From PoT sp049331405 (GTDB lineage: Bacteria > Planctomycetota > Planctomycetia > Isosphaerales > Isosphaeraceae): a stretch of 64,000 bases of DNA. Position 1 is the stretch's first letter. Each line of letters begins with the position of its first letter. This document shows, piece by piece, positions 34,879 through 43,095 of the stretch. The notes under the pieces are model-generated. The model had not been told where the DNA came from. It made no database searches and saw only the letters and a program-made list of their open reading frames with translations. The DNA is taken from the NCBI RefSeq assembly GCF_049331405.1, contig NZ_CP186274.1:3472001-3536000 (forward strand), in the 5' to 3' direction. The position numbers and the translations under genes are program-made.

Positions 34879-36585
34879 TCAATCCTTTTGAGTCAACGTC
34901 GCGGTGTCGCAGAAGCGGAACGTCTCCAACGCGCCGAGGTCTGCCATCAAATGCGGCTGCTTATATTGTTCGACGGTTCCCCCACTCCTCGCCAGCCTTC
35001 GGCGCTGGAAATCAGCCCAAGATCCGTGCGGAATGCGTCGCGTGCGAATTGGGCCGAGCCTGAGGGTCTCGCGCTTGTTGTCGTATTCGAGGTTCTTGCG
35101 CTTCAACTCCGCCTCGACCTCCTGGCCGAGTCGCTCCGCCATCGCCGGTTCGGGGAGATCTCCCTCCTCGACTAGCAAATTGTAATGGGGAGGCTCTCCC
35201 CACGACGGGAGCAGGATGAACGAGTGGAGCCGGAGCCCGAGCCTGCGCTGGGCCTCCGTGACCGCGGCTACGACCTGGAATTCCGAGAGCTTCTCGCCAG
35301 TCAGACTCGAGAAGTGCGCACCCTTGTTGAGGAACTCGAGCAGGGGGGCCTTGCCGTGGAACCCGACGCAACGCACGAGGTCGTGGATCTGATACCGATA
35401 GAGCCCGCCGGCCGTGGTCGGAAGGATGAAGTAATTCTTACCTTCTTGCAGGTCGGTGGCCTCGACGGTCTCGGGATTTTCCCGGCCGTCCTGATCCTCG
35501 GGGATGAACTCGAAGTAGTGGTGCTTGACGTCGAGGATACCGGCGGGGGTGCCGTCCTCGAAGGGGATCGTGAAACGGCCTTCCGACGCGATGAGGCCCA
35601 CGTCGCGGACCGGGCGTTCGCCGAAGTATTCGGGATAGTTGCGGAGGTAAGCCCCCATCGTCCCCCCCGTCCAGTTGGACAGGAAGCAGAGATCGGGCCA
35701 ATAGTCCTTCGGGAGCAGGCGTCCCGTGCGCTCGACGATCCCTTCAAGTCGGCGTGCGGCGGCCTTACGCTTCCAGCGCGCCGAACGTTCGAGCGAGCGC
35801 CTGACCTCGGGATCGATCTGCCACTTCGGGTCGATCGTCCCGTCGGCCATGTCCCGGATCAGCACTTCCTTCTCGCGGTCGCCGAGCTTGGCGATGGCGA
35901 GGATCGTGCTCGGGTTGGCCGCGATCACGGTCCCCAGGTCGCGGAAGACCGAACGCCGCAGGGCGATGTAGTATTTCGACTCGATGTCCTTGATCCGCGA
36001 GGCGATCGGCGGCATGCAATAGGTGATGCGTATCAGGGGGTTCTGCATGTGGGCCGTGAGGCCGGTGATCGCGCCGCAGGGGATTCCCGATGGCGTACGG
36101 CTCTCCCGCCAGTCGCTCGCGAGCTGGAGGATCGGCTTCAGGCCGCGGTCGAGCATCGGAGGATGGGCCTCGAAGGCCTTGATGCCCCAGATGGTCCAGC
36201 CTTCGCGATAGTCATTCAACGACTCGCGGGTGACGGGGATCGTCTTCGGCTTGTTGGTCGTCCCCGAAGTCATCGCGAACATGAGGACCTCGGTCCCCTT
36301 GCCGAAGAGGGCCCCGAGGTCGCCGTTGCGAACCCGCTCGATGTAGGGCTCGTGGCCATCATAGCTGCGGATGGGGACCCGCTTCCGGAAGTCGGCCGGC
36401 GTTCGGATCTCGTGGAAGTGGTGATCTTTGCCGAACTGGGAGTCGGCATGGCGTGCGATCCGGGAGAGCAGCAGGTCCCTCTGCATCTCGCCGGCCCGTT
36501 CCGTCTCGCGGAGGAACTGGTTGGCCAGCCGCAACGACCGCCTGATGAGAGGCAGGCCGGCATACATCCGTATCAGGTCGAACAT
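34879..36585 (-). CDS. GH3-family acyl-adenylate/amide-forming enzyme
   Basis: A 568-residue member of the GH3 (auxin-responsive promoter) family. These enzymes adenylate a carboxylic acid and join it to an amine or thiol. The phosphate-binding loop is MTSGTTNKPKTIPVT (about residue 105). The second motif is LIASEGRFTIPF, and the third YRYQIHDLVRC differs from the plant YRxGD form, as usual in bacterial members. It lies downstream of the ketosynthase/ACP genes and an alpha/beta hydrolase on the same strand, so its acid substrate may be the product of that pathway; this is inference. Start ATG at 36585. Confidence 0.85.
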   Translation of the reverse strand: MFDLIRMYAGLPLIRRSLRLANQFLRETERAGEMQRDLLLSRIARHADSQFGKDHHFHEIRTPADFRKRVPIRSYDGHEPYIERVRNGDLGALFGKGTEVLMFAMTSGTTNKPKTIPVTRESLNDYREGWTIWGIKAFEAHPPMLDRGLKPILQLASDWRESRTPSGIPCGAITGLTAHMQNPLIRITYCMPPIASRIKDIESKYYIALRRSVFRDLGTVIAANPSTILAIAKLGDREKEVLIRDMADGTIDPKWQIDPEVRRSLERSARWKRKAAARRLEGIVERTGRLLPKDYWPDLCFLSNWTGGTMGAYLRNYPEYFGERPVRDVGLIASEGRFTIPFEDGTPAGILDVKHHYFEFIPEDQDGRENPETVEATDLQEGKNYFILPTTAGGLYRYQIHDLVRCVGFHGKAPLLEFLNKGAHFSSLTGEKLSEFQVVAAVTEAQRRLGLRLHSFILLPSWGEPPHYNLLVEEGDLPEPAMAERLGQEVEAELKRKNLEYDNKRETLRLGPIRTRRIPHGSWADFQRRRLARSGGTVEQYKQPHLMADLGALETFRFCDTATLTQKD

Positions 36586-36703
36586 GGGCCGAGCACGATC
36601 CTAGGGCGCGGGGATTCGGAAACTCATCCAGGTGTCAAGGAAAGTAAACTCCCGCGCCTGATCGTTCGGTGAGTCCCTTCATCCTCAGGACGTCATGTCT
36701 CGA

Positions 36704-37747
36704 TCAGAAGACCCCGGAGGAAGATAACTCTTCGACGCGGGTCCCTTCCCTTGGAGTCATCGGGGCAGTGGCGGCGATCCGACGGCGAGGAGCGAATCGA
36801 GCGAAGAAAGTCGAGAGCCGCTCCTGGTATTCCTCGGGGCAGAGTTCCCTGCAGCGATTGTGCTTCGCTTTCGGGACGATCCACAATTCCTTCGGTTCGC
36901 GGGCCTTGCTGAAGAGGCCCTTCGCGATATCGACCCCGATGTACGCGTCCTTGGCGCCGTGGATCATGAGCCAGGGGCGAGGAGCGATCTGCGAGGCGGC
37001 CCGCTCGACGCTCGGGAGCTTGCAGTTGAGATTGCGGCTGGCGACCATCCGGCCCGACCAGCCCACGAACTCGAACATGAACTTGGGCATGTACTGCCAG
37101 AGGAACGGGCTGCCCACGTAGATCTCCGCCCAGCGGAGGATATACGCGTGCATGGTCCCCCTAGTCGGGAAGGCACCATCGGTGATGACCCCCCAGACGC
37201 CCGGATCACTCGCCCCGACGACGAGGGCCGTCCCGCCACCCCGGCTCACGCCGAAGAGGCCGAAACCGGCGGGGTCGAAGTCCGGCCGGGAGCGGACGTA
37301 GGCCAGGGCGGCCTTGAGGTCGCTCTCCTCGTGGTTTGTAACCCACTGGAGCGGCTTGTACGTGTGGTCGACCTCGCTCGTCCCGTGGTTGCGGAAGTCG
37401 AAGGTGAAGATGTCATATCCCTGATCGCGGAACGCCTCGAGGTAGGGGCGATAGCTCCAGCGATCGCTCAGATACTCGTGGCAGAAGACCAGGACACCTT
37501 GCCGGGTCTCGGTGGCCGCCGGCAGATACGTCCCGCCCAGCTCGATGCCGTCGTCCGTCTTGAAGCGGACGGAATCCCCCTCGTGCTCGAGCGGCGGCAC
37601 GCGCAGGGGGAGGAACATCGGCTTCTCTTCGAAGATGCGTCCAACGATCGGTGCGTAACGAATGTACACGTAAACCAGAAACACGGCCAAGCCGACTAGG
37701 GGTGTCAGCAACGAGATGAGGAGGATTGAGGCCGGAGAGCTGGGCAC
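36704..37747 (-). CDS. membrane-anchored alpha/beta hydrolase
   Basis: A 347-residue protein. An N-terminal membrane helix (about 8-30) is followed by a hydrolase domain facing the periplasm if the helix is a signal anchor. The nucleophile elbow is FGVSRGGG, the Asp is probably in GAKDAYIGV and the His in KAKHNRC. A lid-like insert covers about 215-265. It is similar in layout to YqkD/BEM46-type hydrolases. It sits between the ketosynthase gene (98 nt) and the GH3 gene (118 nt) on the same strand and may release or process the acyl product. Substrate unknown. Confidence 0.8.
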   Translation of the reverse strand: MPSSPASILLISLLTPLVGLAVFLVYVYIRYAPIVGRIFEEKPMFLPLRVPPLEHEGDSVRFKTDDGIELGGTYLPAATETRQGVLVFCHEYLSDRWSYRPYLEAFRDQGYDIFTFDFRNHGTSEVDHTYKPLQWVTNHEESDLKAALAYVRSRPDFDPAGFGLFGVSRGGGTALVVGASDPGVWGVITDGAFPTRGTMHAYILRWAEIYVGSPFLWQYMPKFMFEFVGWSGRMVASRNLNCKLPSVERAASQIAPRPWLMIHGAKDAYIGVDIAKGLFSKAREPKELWIVPKAKHNRCRELCPEEYQERLSTFFARFAPRRRIAATAPMTPREGTRVEELSSSGVF

Positions 37748-37844
37748 GAGATAACTCCGTGGTCGTCACCGAAGTCAAAGCAATGTTAGTAGATCGGTCG
37801 GAGCCGTTGCCAGACTGTAAGTGGCCTCATCCGGATGGCCGAGA

Positions 37845-39128
37845 TTATTCGGCGAACCTTTTGATGATGAGGGCGATATTCTGCCCGCCGAAGCCGAAGC
37901 TGTTCGAGAGCGTCACATCCACCTTCTTGCGTCGGGCGACGTGGGGGATGTAGTCGAGGTCGCAGTCGGGGCCGGGGTTGTCGAGGTTGATCGTCGGCGG
38001 GACGATCCCGTCGCGGATGGCGAGCAAGCAGACGATGGCCTCGACGCTGCCGGCGGCGGCGATGAGGTGACCCATCATGCTCTTGGTGCTGGAGATCGGG
38101 ACCTTGTAGGCGGTCTCGCCGAACGTCCGCTTGATGGCGAGGGTCTCGATCGAGTCGTTGACCGCGGTGCTGGTCCCGTGGGCGTTGATGTAGTCGACGT
38201 CCTCGGGATTCACCTGGGCGTCGGCCAGGGCCTCTCGCATGCAGGCGATGGCGCCTCGACCTTCGTCGTGGCTGTCCGTGATCCGGAAGGCGTCGGCCGT
38301 CGAGCCGTAGCCGACGATCTCGCCGTGGATCCTGGCGCCGCGACGCTTGGCGTGCTCGAGCTCCTCGAGCACGATCATGCCGGCCCCTTCGCCGAGGATG
38401 AAGCCGTCGCGGTCCCGGTCGAACGGCCGGCTGGCGCGGGTCGGCTCATCGTTGCGGGTCGAGAGCGCGGTGAGGAGGTTGAAGCCGGTGACCCCGAAGG
38501 GGTGAATCATGCTGTGCGTGCCACCGGAGAGCATCACATCGGCATCGCCACGGCGGAGGATCTCGACGGCCTCGCCGATCGACTGCGAGCTCGCCGCGCA
38601 GGCGGTCAGGCAGTTTGCGTTGGGGCCTCGGGCGCCGAAGAGGCTGGCGAGGTGGCCGGCGGGCGTGCCCGGCTCCTGCTCGGCCTCATGGATCGGGTGC
38701 AGCGACGAGAGGCCGAGCCGCGTGAAGGTGGCGGTGTCGATCTTCCCTTGCTTGTTCGACTTCTGGACGAGGTCGACGAACCGGGGGAAGTCCTGCTGCC
38801 CTTCGCCAGAGCCGAGATAGACCCCAAACCGGGTGCGGTCGAGGTCCTTCATCGACTCGATGCCCGAATCGTCGATGGCCATGCGGGCAGCGGCGATGGC
38901 GAACTTGGTGTTGCGGCAGTACTCTTCCCAGCGCTCGGCGTTCTCGACGTAGTCGGCGAGGGAGAAGCCGCGGGCTTCTGCGGCGATCTTCGTCGGGAAG
39001 GACTCGGCGTCGAAGAGCGTGATGTGCCCGACCCCGCTCCGCCCTTCCTGGAGCGCCGACCAGGACGACTCGGCGTCGCGACCGAGAGGAGTGACCATGC
39101 CCATTCCGGTGACGACAATACGACGCAT
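37845..39128 (-). CDS. beta-ketoacyl-ACP synthase, FabF-like, catalytically complete
   Basis: A 427-residue thiolase-fold condensing enzyme. The active-site triad is intact: Cys177 (LTACAASSQ), His317 (INAHGTSTAVND) and His354 (SMMGHLIAAAG), with the 140- and 37-residue spacings of E. coli FabF. It would extend acyl-ACP by decarboxylative condensation with malonyl-ACP. It is immediately downstream (48 nt) of a second ketosynthase that lacks the Cys and the second His, so a KS-alpha/KS-beta heterodimer is likely. Other genes of the set encode ACP and two dehydratases. This is probably a secondary-lipid or polyketide synthase, not the main fatty-acid enzyme. Confidence 0.9.
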   Translation of the reverse strand: MRRIVVTGMGMVTPLGRDAESSWSALQEGRSGVGHITLFDAESFPTKIAAEARGFSLADYVENAERWEEYCRNTKFAIAAARMAIDDSGIESMKDLDRTRFGVYLGSGEGQQDFPRFVDLVQKSNKQGKIDTATFTRLGLSSLHPIHEAEQEPGTPAGHLASLFGARGPNANCLTACAASSQSIGEAVEILRRGDADVMLSGGTHSMIHPFGVTGFNLLTALSTRNDEPTRASRPFDRDRDGFILGEGAGMIVLEELEHAKRRGARIHGEIVGYGSTADAFRITDSHDEGRGAIACMREALADAQVNPEDVDYINAHGTSTAVNDSIETLAIKRTFGETAYKVPISSTKSMMGHLIAAAGSVEAIVCLLAIRDGIVPPTINLDNPGPDCDLDYIPHVARRKKVDVTLSNSFGFGGQNIALIIKRFAE

Positions 39129-39176
39129 GACACGAACCTTTCCGCCGCTTCGATTTCGTTCGTAGGGATCCGGACG

Positions 39177-40511
39177 TCAGGACGCGGCCTTCTCGCCTCG
39201 GATCACGAGGGAAGCCGCCTGGCCATGACGCGTCAAGTTGGTGTTCAAGAACGTCGGATTCTCGGTCGGACGGATCGACCCGCGGACCAGGTCCAGCGAG
39301 ATGGCCGGATCCGGCTCGTCGCAGTTCAGGATGAACGGGATCTCGCCGCGATTTACGCCGATCAGGCTTGTGATCAACTCGACCGCACCGCAGCCGGAGA
39401 CCATGTTGCCCATATAGCCCTTGAGGGCGGTCACCGGCACGGAAGTCCCCGAGCCGAAGATTCGCTCGAAGGCGCGGGCCTCGGCGAGGTCGGAGACCTG
39501 AGTGGCGGAACCGTGCGCGTTGACGTGGCCGATCTCCTTCGCGTCGATCCCCGCGTCGCGGAGGGCCGACCTGATGGCGATCTCGGTGCCGACGCCCTCC
39601 GGGTCGAGCCCGCCGTCTGGGGTCGCGTCGCAACCCGACCCGAAGCCGAGGATCTCGCCGAGGATTGTGGCCCCTCGCTTGATCGCGTGCTCACGCTCTT
39701 CGATCACGAGGATACCCGCACCTTCGCCAGGGACCCAGCCGTCGCGCCGGGCGTCGAACGGGCGGCAGGCCGCACTCGGTTCGCCCTTCCAGTGGGACAT
39801 CTGACCCAGCAGGCTCATGCGGACGAAGCTGAGTGGGTGGATCTTCGAGTCGGCGCCGCCGGTGATCATCACGTCGGCCCGGCCCCGGGAGATGATCCGG
39901 TAGGCCTCGCCGATCGCGAGGTTCGAGGCGGCTTCGGCCTCGGTGATCGTGTTGCTTGGCCCCTGGCAGTCGAGCAGGATCGAGATGTGGCAGGCCAGCA
40001 TGTTCGGCAGATACTTGAGCAGCCAGATCGGCGGGATCTGCCCGATGCTGTCCTTGCCCCAGACCTTGTAGTCGAAGTTCCCGCCCGCCTGAGACGCCAT
40101 GTTGATGGCGGGGGCGAGCTCGTCGAGCTCGGTCGAGATCAGGCCCGCACCCAGGTCGACGCCGACGCGGGTCGGGTCGAGTTGGCCAAGCTTCAGCCCG
40201 GCGTTCATGAACGCCTGCTCGGCCCCGGCCACGGCGAGTTGGATGTCCCGAGCCATGTACTTCAGGCTCTTGGTCAGGGCCTTGCGGTGCTCGGGGTCGG
40301 GGAGGGCATATTTCTTGGGCCAGGTCTTGGGGTTGAAGTCGGGGACTTCACCACCCACGTCATTGGGGAGTTGATCGACCGGGAAGGCGCCGATTTTCTG
40401 CACGGCGCCTCGGCCTTCCTGGTATGCGGCCCAATTGGCTTCAGGCCCGATGCCGAGGGGGCTGACGAGTCCGATCCCGGTGATAACCACGCGGCGTTTT
40501 GAACGAAGCAT
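39177..40511 (-). CDS. ketosynthase-like protein without catalytic Cys/His (chain-length-factor-like)
   Basis: About 444 residues, clearly homologous to FabF (VVITGIGLVSPLG at the start; DGWVPGEGAG). At the active site, TITEAEAASN replaces the TACAAS motif, putting Glu193 where Cys belongs. The first His is kept (His333 in VNAHGSATQ, 140 residues later), but the second is Asn369 in GYMGNMVSG. It cannot perform normal condensation. The pattern recalls KS-beta/chain-length factors of type II polyketide synthases, which carry Gln there and pair with an active KS, here the next gene. Start ATG at 40511; a longer frame to 40556 has no family support. Confidence 0.85.
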   Translation of the reverse strand: MLRSKRRVVITGIGLVSPLGIGPEANWAAYQEGRGAVQKIGAFPVDQLPNDVGGEVPDFNPKTWPKKYALPDPEHRKALTKSLKYMARDIQLAVAGAEQAFMNAGLKLGQLDPTRVGVDLGAGLISTELDELAPAINMASQAGGNFDYKVWGKDSIGQIPPIWLLKYLPNMLACHISILLDCQGPSNTITEAEAASNLAIGEAYRIISRGRADVMITGGADSKIHPLSFVRMSLLGQMSHWKGEPSAACRPFDARRDGWVPGEGAGILVIEEREHAIKRGATILGEILGFGSGCDATPDGGLDPEGVGTEIAIRSALRDAGIDAKEIGHVNAHGSATQVSDLAEARAFERIFGSGTSVPVTALKGYMGNMVSGCGAVELITSLIGVNRGEIPFILNCDEPDPAISLDLVRGSIRPTENPTFLNTNLTRHGQAASLVIRGEKAAS

Positions 40512-40635
40512 GAGAAACTCGTCAGTCTCCACCGGAACGGTGCGTGGAAAAAGCACGCGCCGTCGAACCGTCCTAAAAGGCTATCGGAAATTGGGAATCG
40601 GTGATAGAGGAGTGAGTTCGCGAAGGAAACCGGGG

Positions 40636-41181
40636 TTATCCGGTTTGTTCGGGCGTGGGCGTTACGGCTTCACCGTTCGCCTCGGCCGATTTATCCGCGA
40701 GCTCACGCGCCCGATTCTGTGCTTTGGCGAGGTCGAGGACCCCGAGAAGCTGTTGCGTGAACACGAAATTCTTCGGCCCGAAGATCTGGTTCGCCCTGGA
40801 ATTGTCGAGGTGGGCGAAAACAATTTCCGTGTCCGCAAGCAACTCGCCGTCCAGGAACGCTTTGCCGATGACGACGGCCCCTTCGCTGCGAAGGTCGGTC
40901 AGCGTCACCTCGTAAATCAGTTGGTCGCCGGCGCAAGCGACGCCGAAGAATTCCGCCTTGGGAATCTTAGCCAGGACGACCTTCTCGGCAAATCCGCCAG
41001 CCTCGCCGACCAGGATTCCGCCCGTCTGGGCCAGCCCCTCGATGATGAGGGAGGCTGGCATGACCGGGTAACCCGGGTAGTGGTCGTGCAGGTGCTCTTC
41101 GGCAAGCGTCAAATTCTTGATGGCACGAGCGAACTGCCCGCTGCGGAATTCCAGGAACTTGTCGATCCAGATCCATCTCAT
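40636..41181 (-). CDS. FabZ-like 3-hydroxyacyl-ACP dehydratase (second of two)
   Basis: A 181-residue hot-dog fold protein. The catalytic pair is His34 (HDHYPGYPVMP) and Glu48 (LIIEGLAQTGG), 14 residues apart as in FabZ. A 50-residue polar tail after about residue 130 is longer than in FabZ. It would dehydrate 3-hydroxyacyl-ACP. It lies between the ACP gene (165 nt upstream) and the KS-beta gene (124 nt downstream). It is about the same length and layout as the dehydratase at 42085-42633; the two may act as a heterodimer or on different chain lengths. Confidence 0.85.
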   Translation of the reverse strand: MRWIWIDKFLEFRSGQFARAIKNLTLAEEHLHDHYPGYPVMPASLIIEGLAQTGGILVGEAGGFAEKVVLAKIPKAEFFGVACAGDQLIYEVTLTDLRSEGAVVIGKAFLDGELLADTEIVFAHLDNSRANQIFGPKNFVFTQQLLGVLDLAKAQNRARELADKSAEANGEAVTPTPEQTG

Positions 41182-41346
41182 TTTCGAAACTACCCGCCCC
41201 TCACGCGAAAGGACGACGACCGGGGTCGGAGAGGAGTCGCCCCATCCAACGGAGCAACTCTCACCCCTGGTTGCGTCGGGATCCGTCTCATTCGCATTCG
41301 ACGGATCGATTCCGACGCGGGGCCGCTAGGCGACGACAGCCGGGGC

Positions 41347-41733
41347 TCAGGCCCCGAGCTTGCTCTGGACGTACTGGACGAGCATCTCGACCGTGTACAG
41401 GTCGCCGATCTTCTCGACGTCCGGATCCTCGGCGAACTCGGAGAGGTCGGCGTAGGGCATCCGGGCCTTCAGCTCGTCGAGACCCTTGGCCGTCAGCTTG
41501 CCGTCCTTGATCATCTCCGGGTCGGAGACGACGTTCTCGGGGAAGAGCTCGCCGCGGGGGATCTTGATGCCGAAGTTCCGCTCGAGGCGGAAGACGATGT
41601 CCAAGAAGTCGATCGACTCCGCGCCCAGGTTGCCTTGAAGCGTCGCGTCACTGGTCACATCTTCCTCATCCACACCGAGGGCGTCGACGAGGGTGGCTTG
41701 GACCTTCTGGAAAATCTCATCGTGTGTCGGCAT
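41347..41733 (-). CDS. acyl carrier protein
   Basis: A 128-residue ACP-like protein, longer than the usual ~78. The phosphopantetheine site is Ser40 in NLGAESIDFLDIVF, replacing the common DSL with ESI. Helix 1 (IFQKVQATLVDALGV) and the acidic surface are typical. The extra 45 residues after the core (DGKLTAKGLDELKARMPYADL onward) are seen in ACPs of planctomycete secondary fatty-acid clusters, by recollection. It should carry the growing chain for the neighbouring ketosynthases and dehydratases. Located in the middle of the set on the minus strand. Confidence 0.9.
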   Translation of the reverse strand: MPTHDEIFQKVQATLVDALGVDEEDVTSDATLQGNLGAESIDFLDIVFRLERNFGIKIPRGELFPENVVSDPEMIKDGKLTAKGLDELKARMPYADLSEFAEDPDVEKIGDLYTVEMLVQYVQSKLGA

Positions 41734-41840
41734 GACATCCTCAGAAAAAATGGGATCGCCAAGGCAGTCCCGCCAGGAACCAGCACCCGTGACTCACCGA
41801 GCATCCAGAGAAAGCTCTGGTAATCGTCGGCGAAACGATC

Positions 41841-42044
41841 CTACGAACTTGATTCGGACCGAGCCGCGATACGCGCTTTCTCACCAACCACCGTGACCTT
41901 CGGCGCAGTCGGCAACGTAACAGCGGGTCGTATTTTGCGAACAATCGGAATTTCTTGCAACCTCAGCAGGGCCGGCCCCCGGGCCTGGGGGCCGATCCGG
42001 TCCGGATAACCGAGCAAGGCCTCCTCGAATTTTGATGCAATCAT
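41841..42044 (-). CDS. possible small hypothetical protein
   Basis: A 67-residue frame between the dehydratase and ACP genes, in the only large gap (351 nt) of that set. It reads MIASKFEEALLGYPDRIGPQ then LLRLQEIPIVRKIRPAVTLP, which looks protein-like and is in the operon direction. Codon use is mixed and no Shine-Dalgarno sequence precedes the ATG. The gap could equally be untranslated leader of the ACP gene. No family recognised. Confidence 0.3.
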   Translation of the reverse strand: MIASKFEEALLGYPDRIGPQARGPALLRLQEIPIVRKIRPAVTLPTAPKVTVVGEKARIAARSESSS

Positions 42045-42084
42045 CTCGCAATATTCGAGGATGCCCCGGATCGATCTCCGTGTA

Positions 42085-42633
42085 TCAAGCCCCCGCGTTC
42101 GGGGCCGCGACCGGGGCGTTCGCCTCGGCGGGAGCCAGTCGGACCATCGCCCTCGCCCCGACCGAACCCTTACGGAGTGTAGCGTACAGGTCGCGAAGCC
42201 CGGCAACGATCGAGGCATCCGTGGAGTGCAGTTCGGGGTCGCGCTCCCTCAAGTTGTATCTGGTCAGGATGAACCGACCTTTAACCATCTCCTGTCCATC
42301 GATGCTCCCCACGCCCTTGAAGGTGCAGTCCCGCTCCCCCTGGGAGACCAATTCCACCTTCAGTTGAAGTTGGCGGCCGGGCTCCACGAAGCTGCCGTAT
42401 TTGATGGTCTTCGCCTGCTTGAGGAGCACCACGCTGTGGGCGAAATCCTCATAGTCGCGAATCAGCCAGGCCCCGGCCTGGGTCAGGGCCTCCAGCATCA
42501 GGACCCCCGGCATCACCGGGAATCCGGGGAAGTGATCGGCGAGATACTCCTCCGCAAGCGACAGGTTCTTGACCGCGACCAGGGATTGACCGCGTTGTAG
42601 TTCAGTGATCCGGTCGATCAAGACGAAGCGCAT
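42085..42633 (-). CDS. FabZ-like 3-hydroxyacyl-ACP dehydratase (first of two)
   Basis: A 182-residue hot-dog fold protein starting MRFVLIDRITELQRGQ. The catalytic residues His34 (ADHFPGFPVMP) and Glu48 (LMLEALTQAG) are in place. The C-terminal 55 residues are Ala/Arg-rich and outside the FabZ core. It is the first gene of the minus-strand ketosynthase/ACP set and is similar to the second dehydratase at 40636-41181. The ATG at 42633 starts at the family N-terminus; the frame to 42675 adds only a low-complexity lead. Confidence 0.85.
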   Translation of the reverse strand: MRFVLIDRITELQRGQSLVAVKNLSLAEEYLADHFPGFPVMPGVLMLEALTQAGAWLIRDYEDFAHSVVLLKQAKTIKYGSFVEPGRQLQLKVELVSQGERDCTFKGVGSIDGQEMVKGRFILTRYNLRERDPELHSTDASIVAGLRDLYATLRKGSVGARAMVRLAPAEANAPVAAPNAGA

Positions 42634-43095
42634 GGAATTCCCCGAGGATGGCGCGAGTCCCGTTGTTGGGGGCACTCAGTGGAAGGGTGGTAGGGAGTAG
42701 GCTGGTTGATTGCGATTCCATGTCGAGTCGCTTATTGTATTGACGCAACCTACCCAGAGCAATAGCCCCACCCTCTTGACTTTTGACTTCCGCTCAATCC
42801 TGAGTTTCCTCGCTGAACCAAATCTACACCGGCAAATTGCGCCGTCAAATCAGTCGTCCTAATTCGCCTGATTTGCCTATCTTCTCCTCAAGGTAACATC
42901 GGATGCCGGCCTGATCGGTGTGAGGACGGGTCTCGTCCTCGATTGCGAGGCGTCATGGGAGCGAAACACATAGGCAGGAGGGGTGACCGCTTCTATACTA
43001 CATTCGACCAGGTGGCGTGTCAGAATGAGGGAATGAATTCCCACCACGTGATCTTCCAGGATCGGAATGATTCGTAGCGAGGAGTGAAGTCCCCG
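42634..43095. other. divergent promoter region
   Basis: These 462 nt separate the minus-strand fatty-acid-like set from the plus-strand propeller gene and are less GC-rich than the flanking genes. A TATACT at 42994-42999 could be a -10 element for the plus-strand gene, but no matching -35 is obvious. TTGACG occurs near 42740. No RNA gene or repeat was recognised. Confidence 0.4.

Noticed and set aside
37821..40502. An 893-residue plus-strand frame across both ketosynthase genes.
   Set aside because: It is the antisense reading of two strongly conserved genes and has Val/Asp/Gly/Arg-biased composition typical of such shadows.
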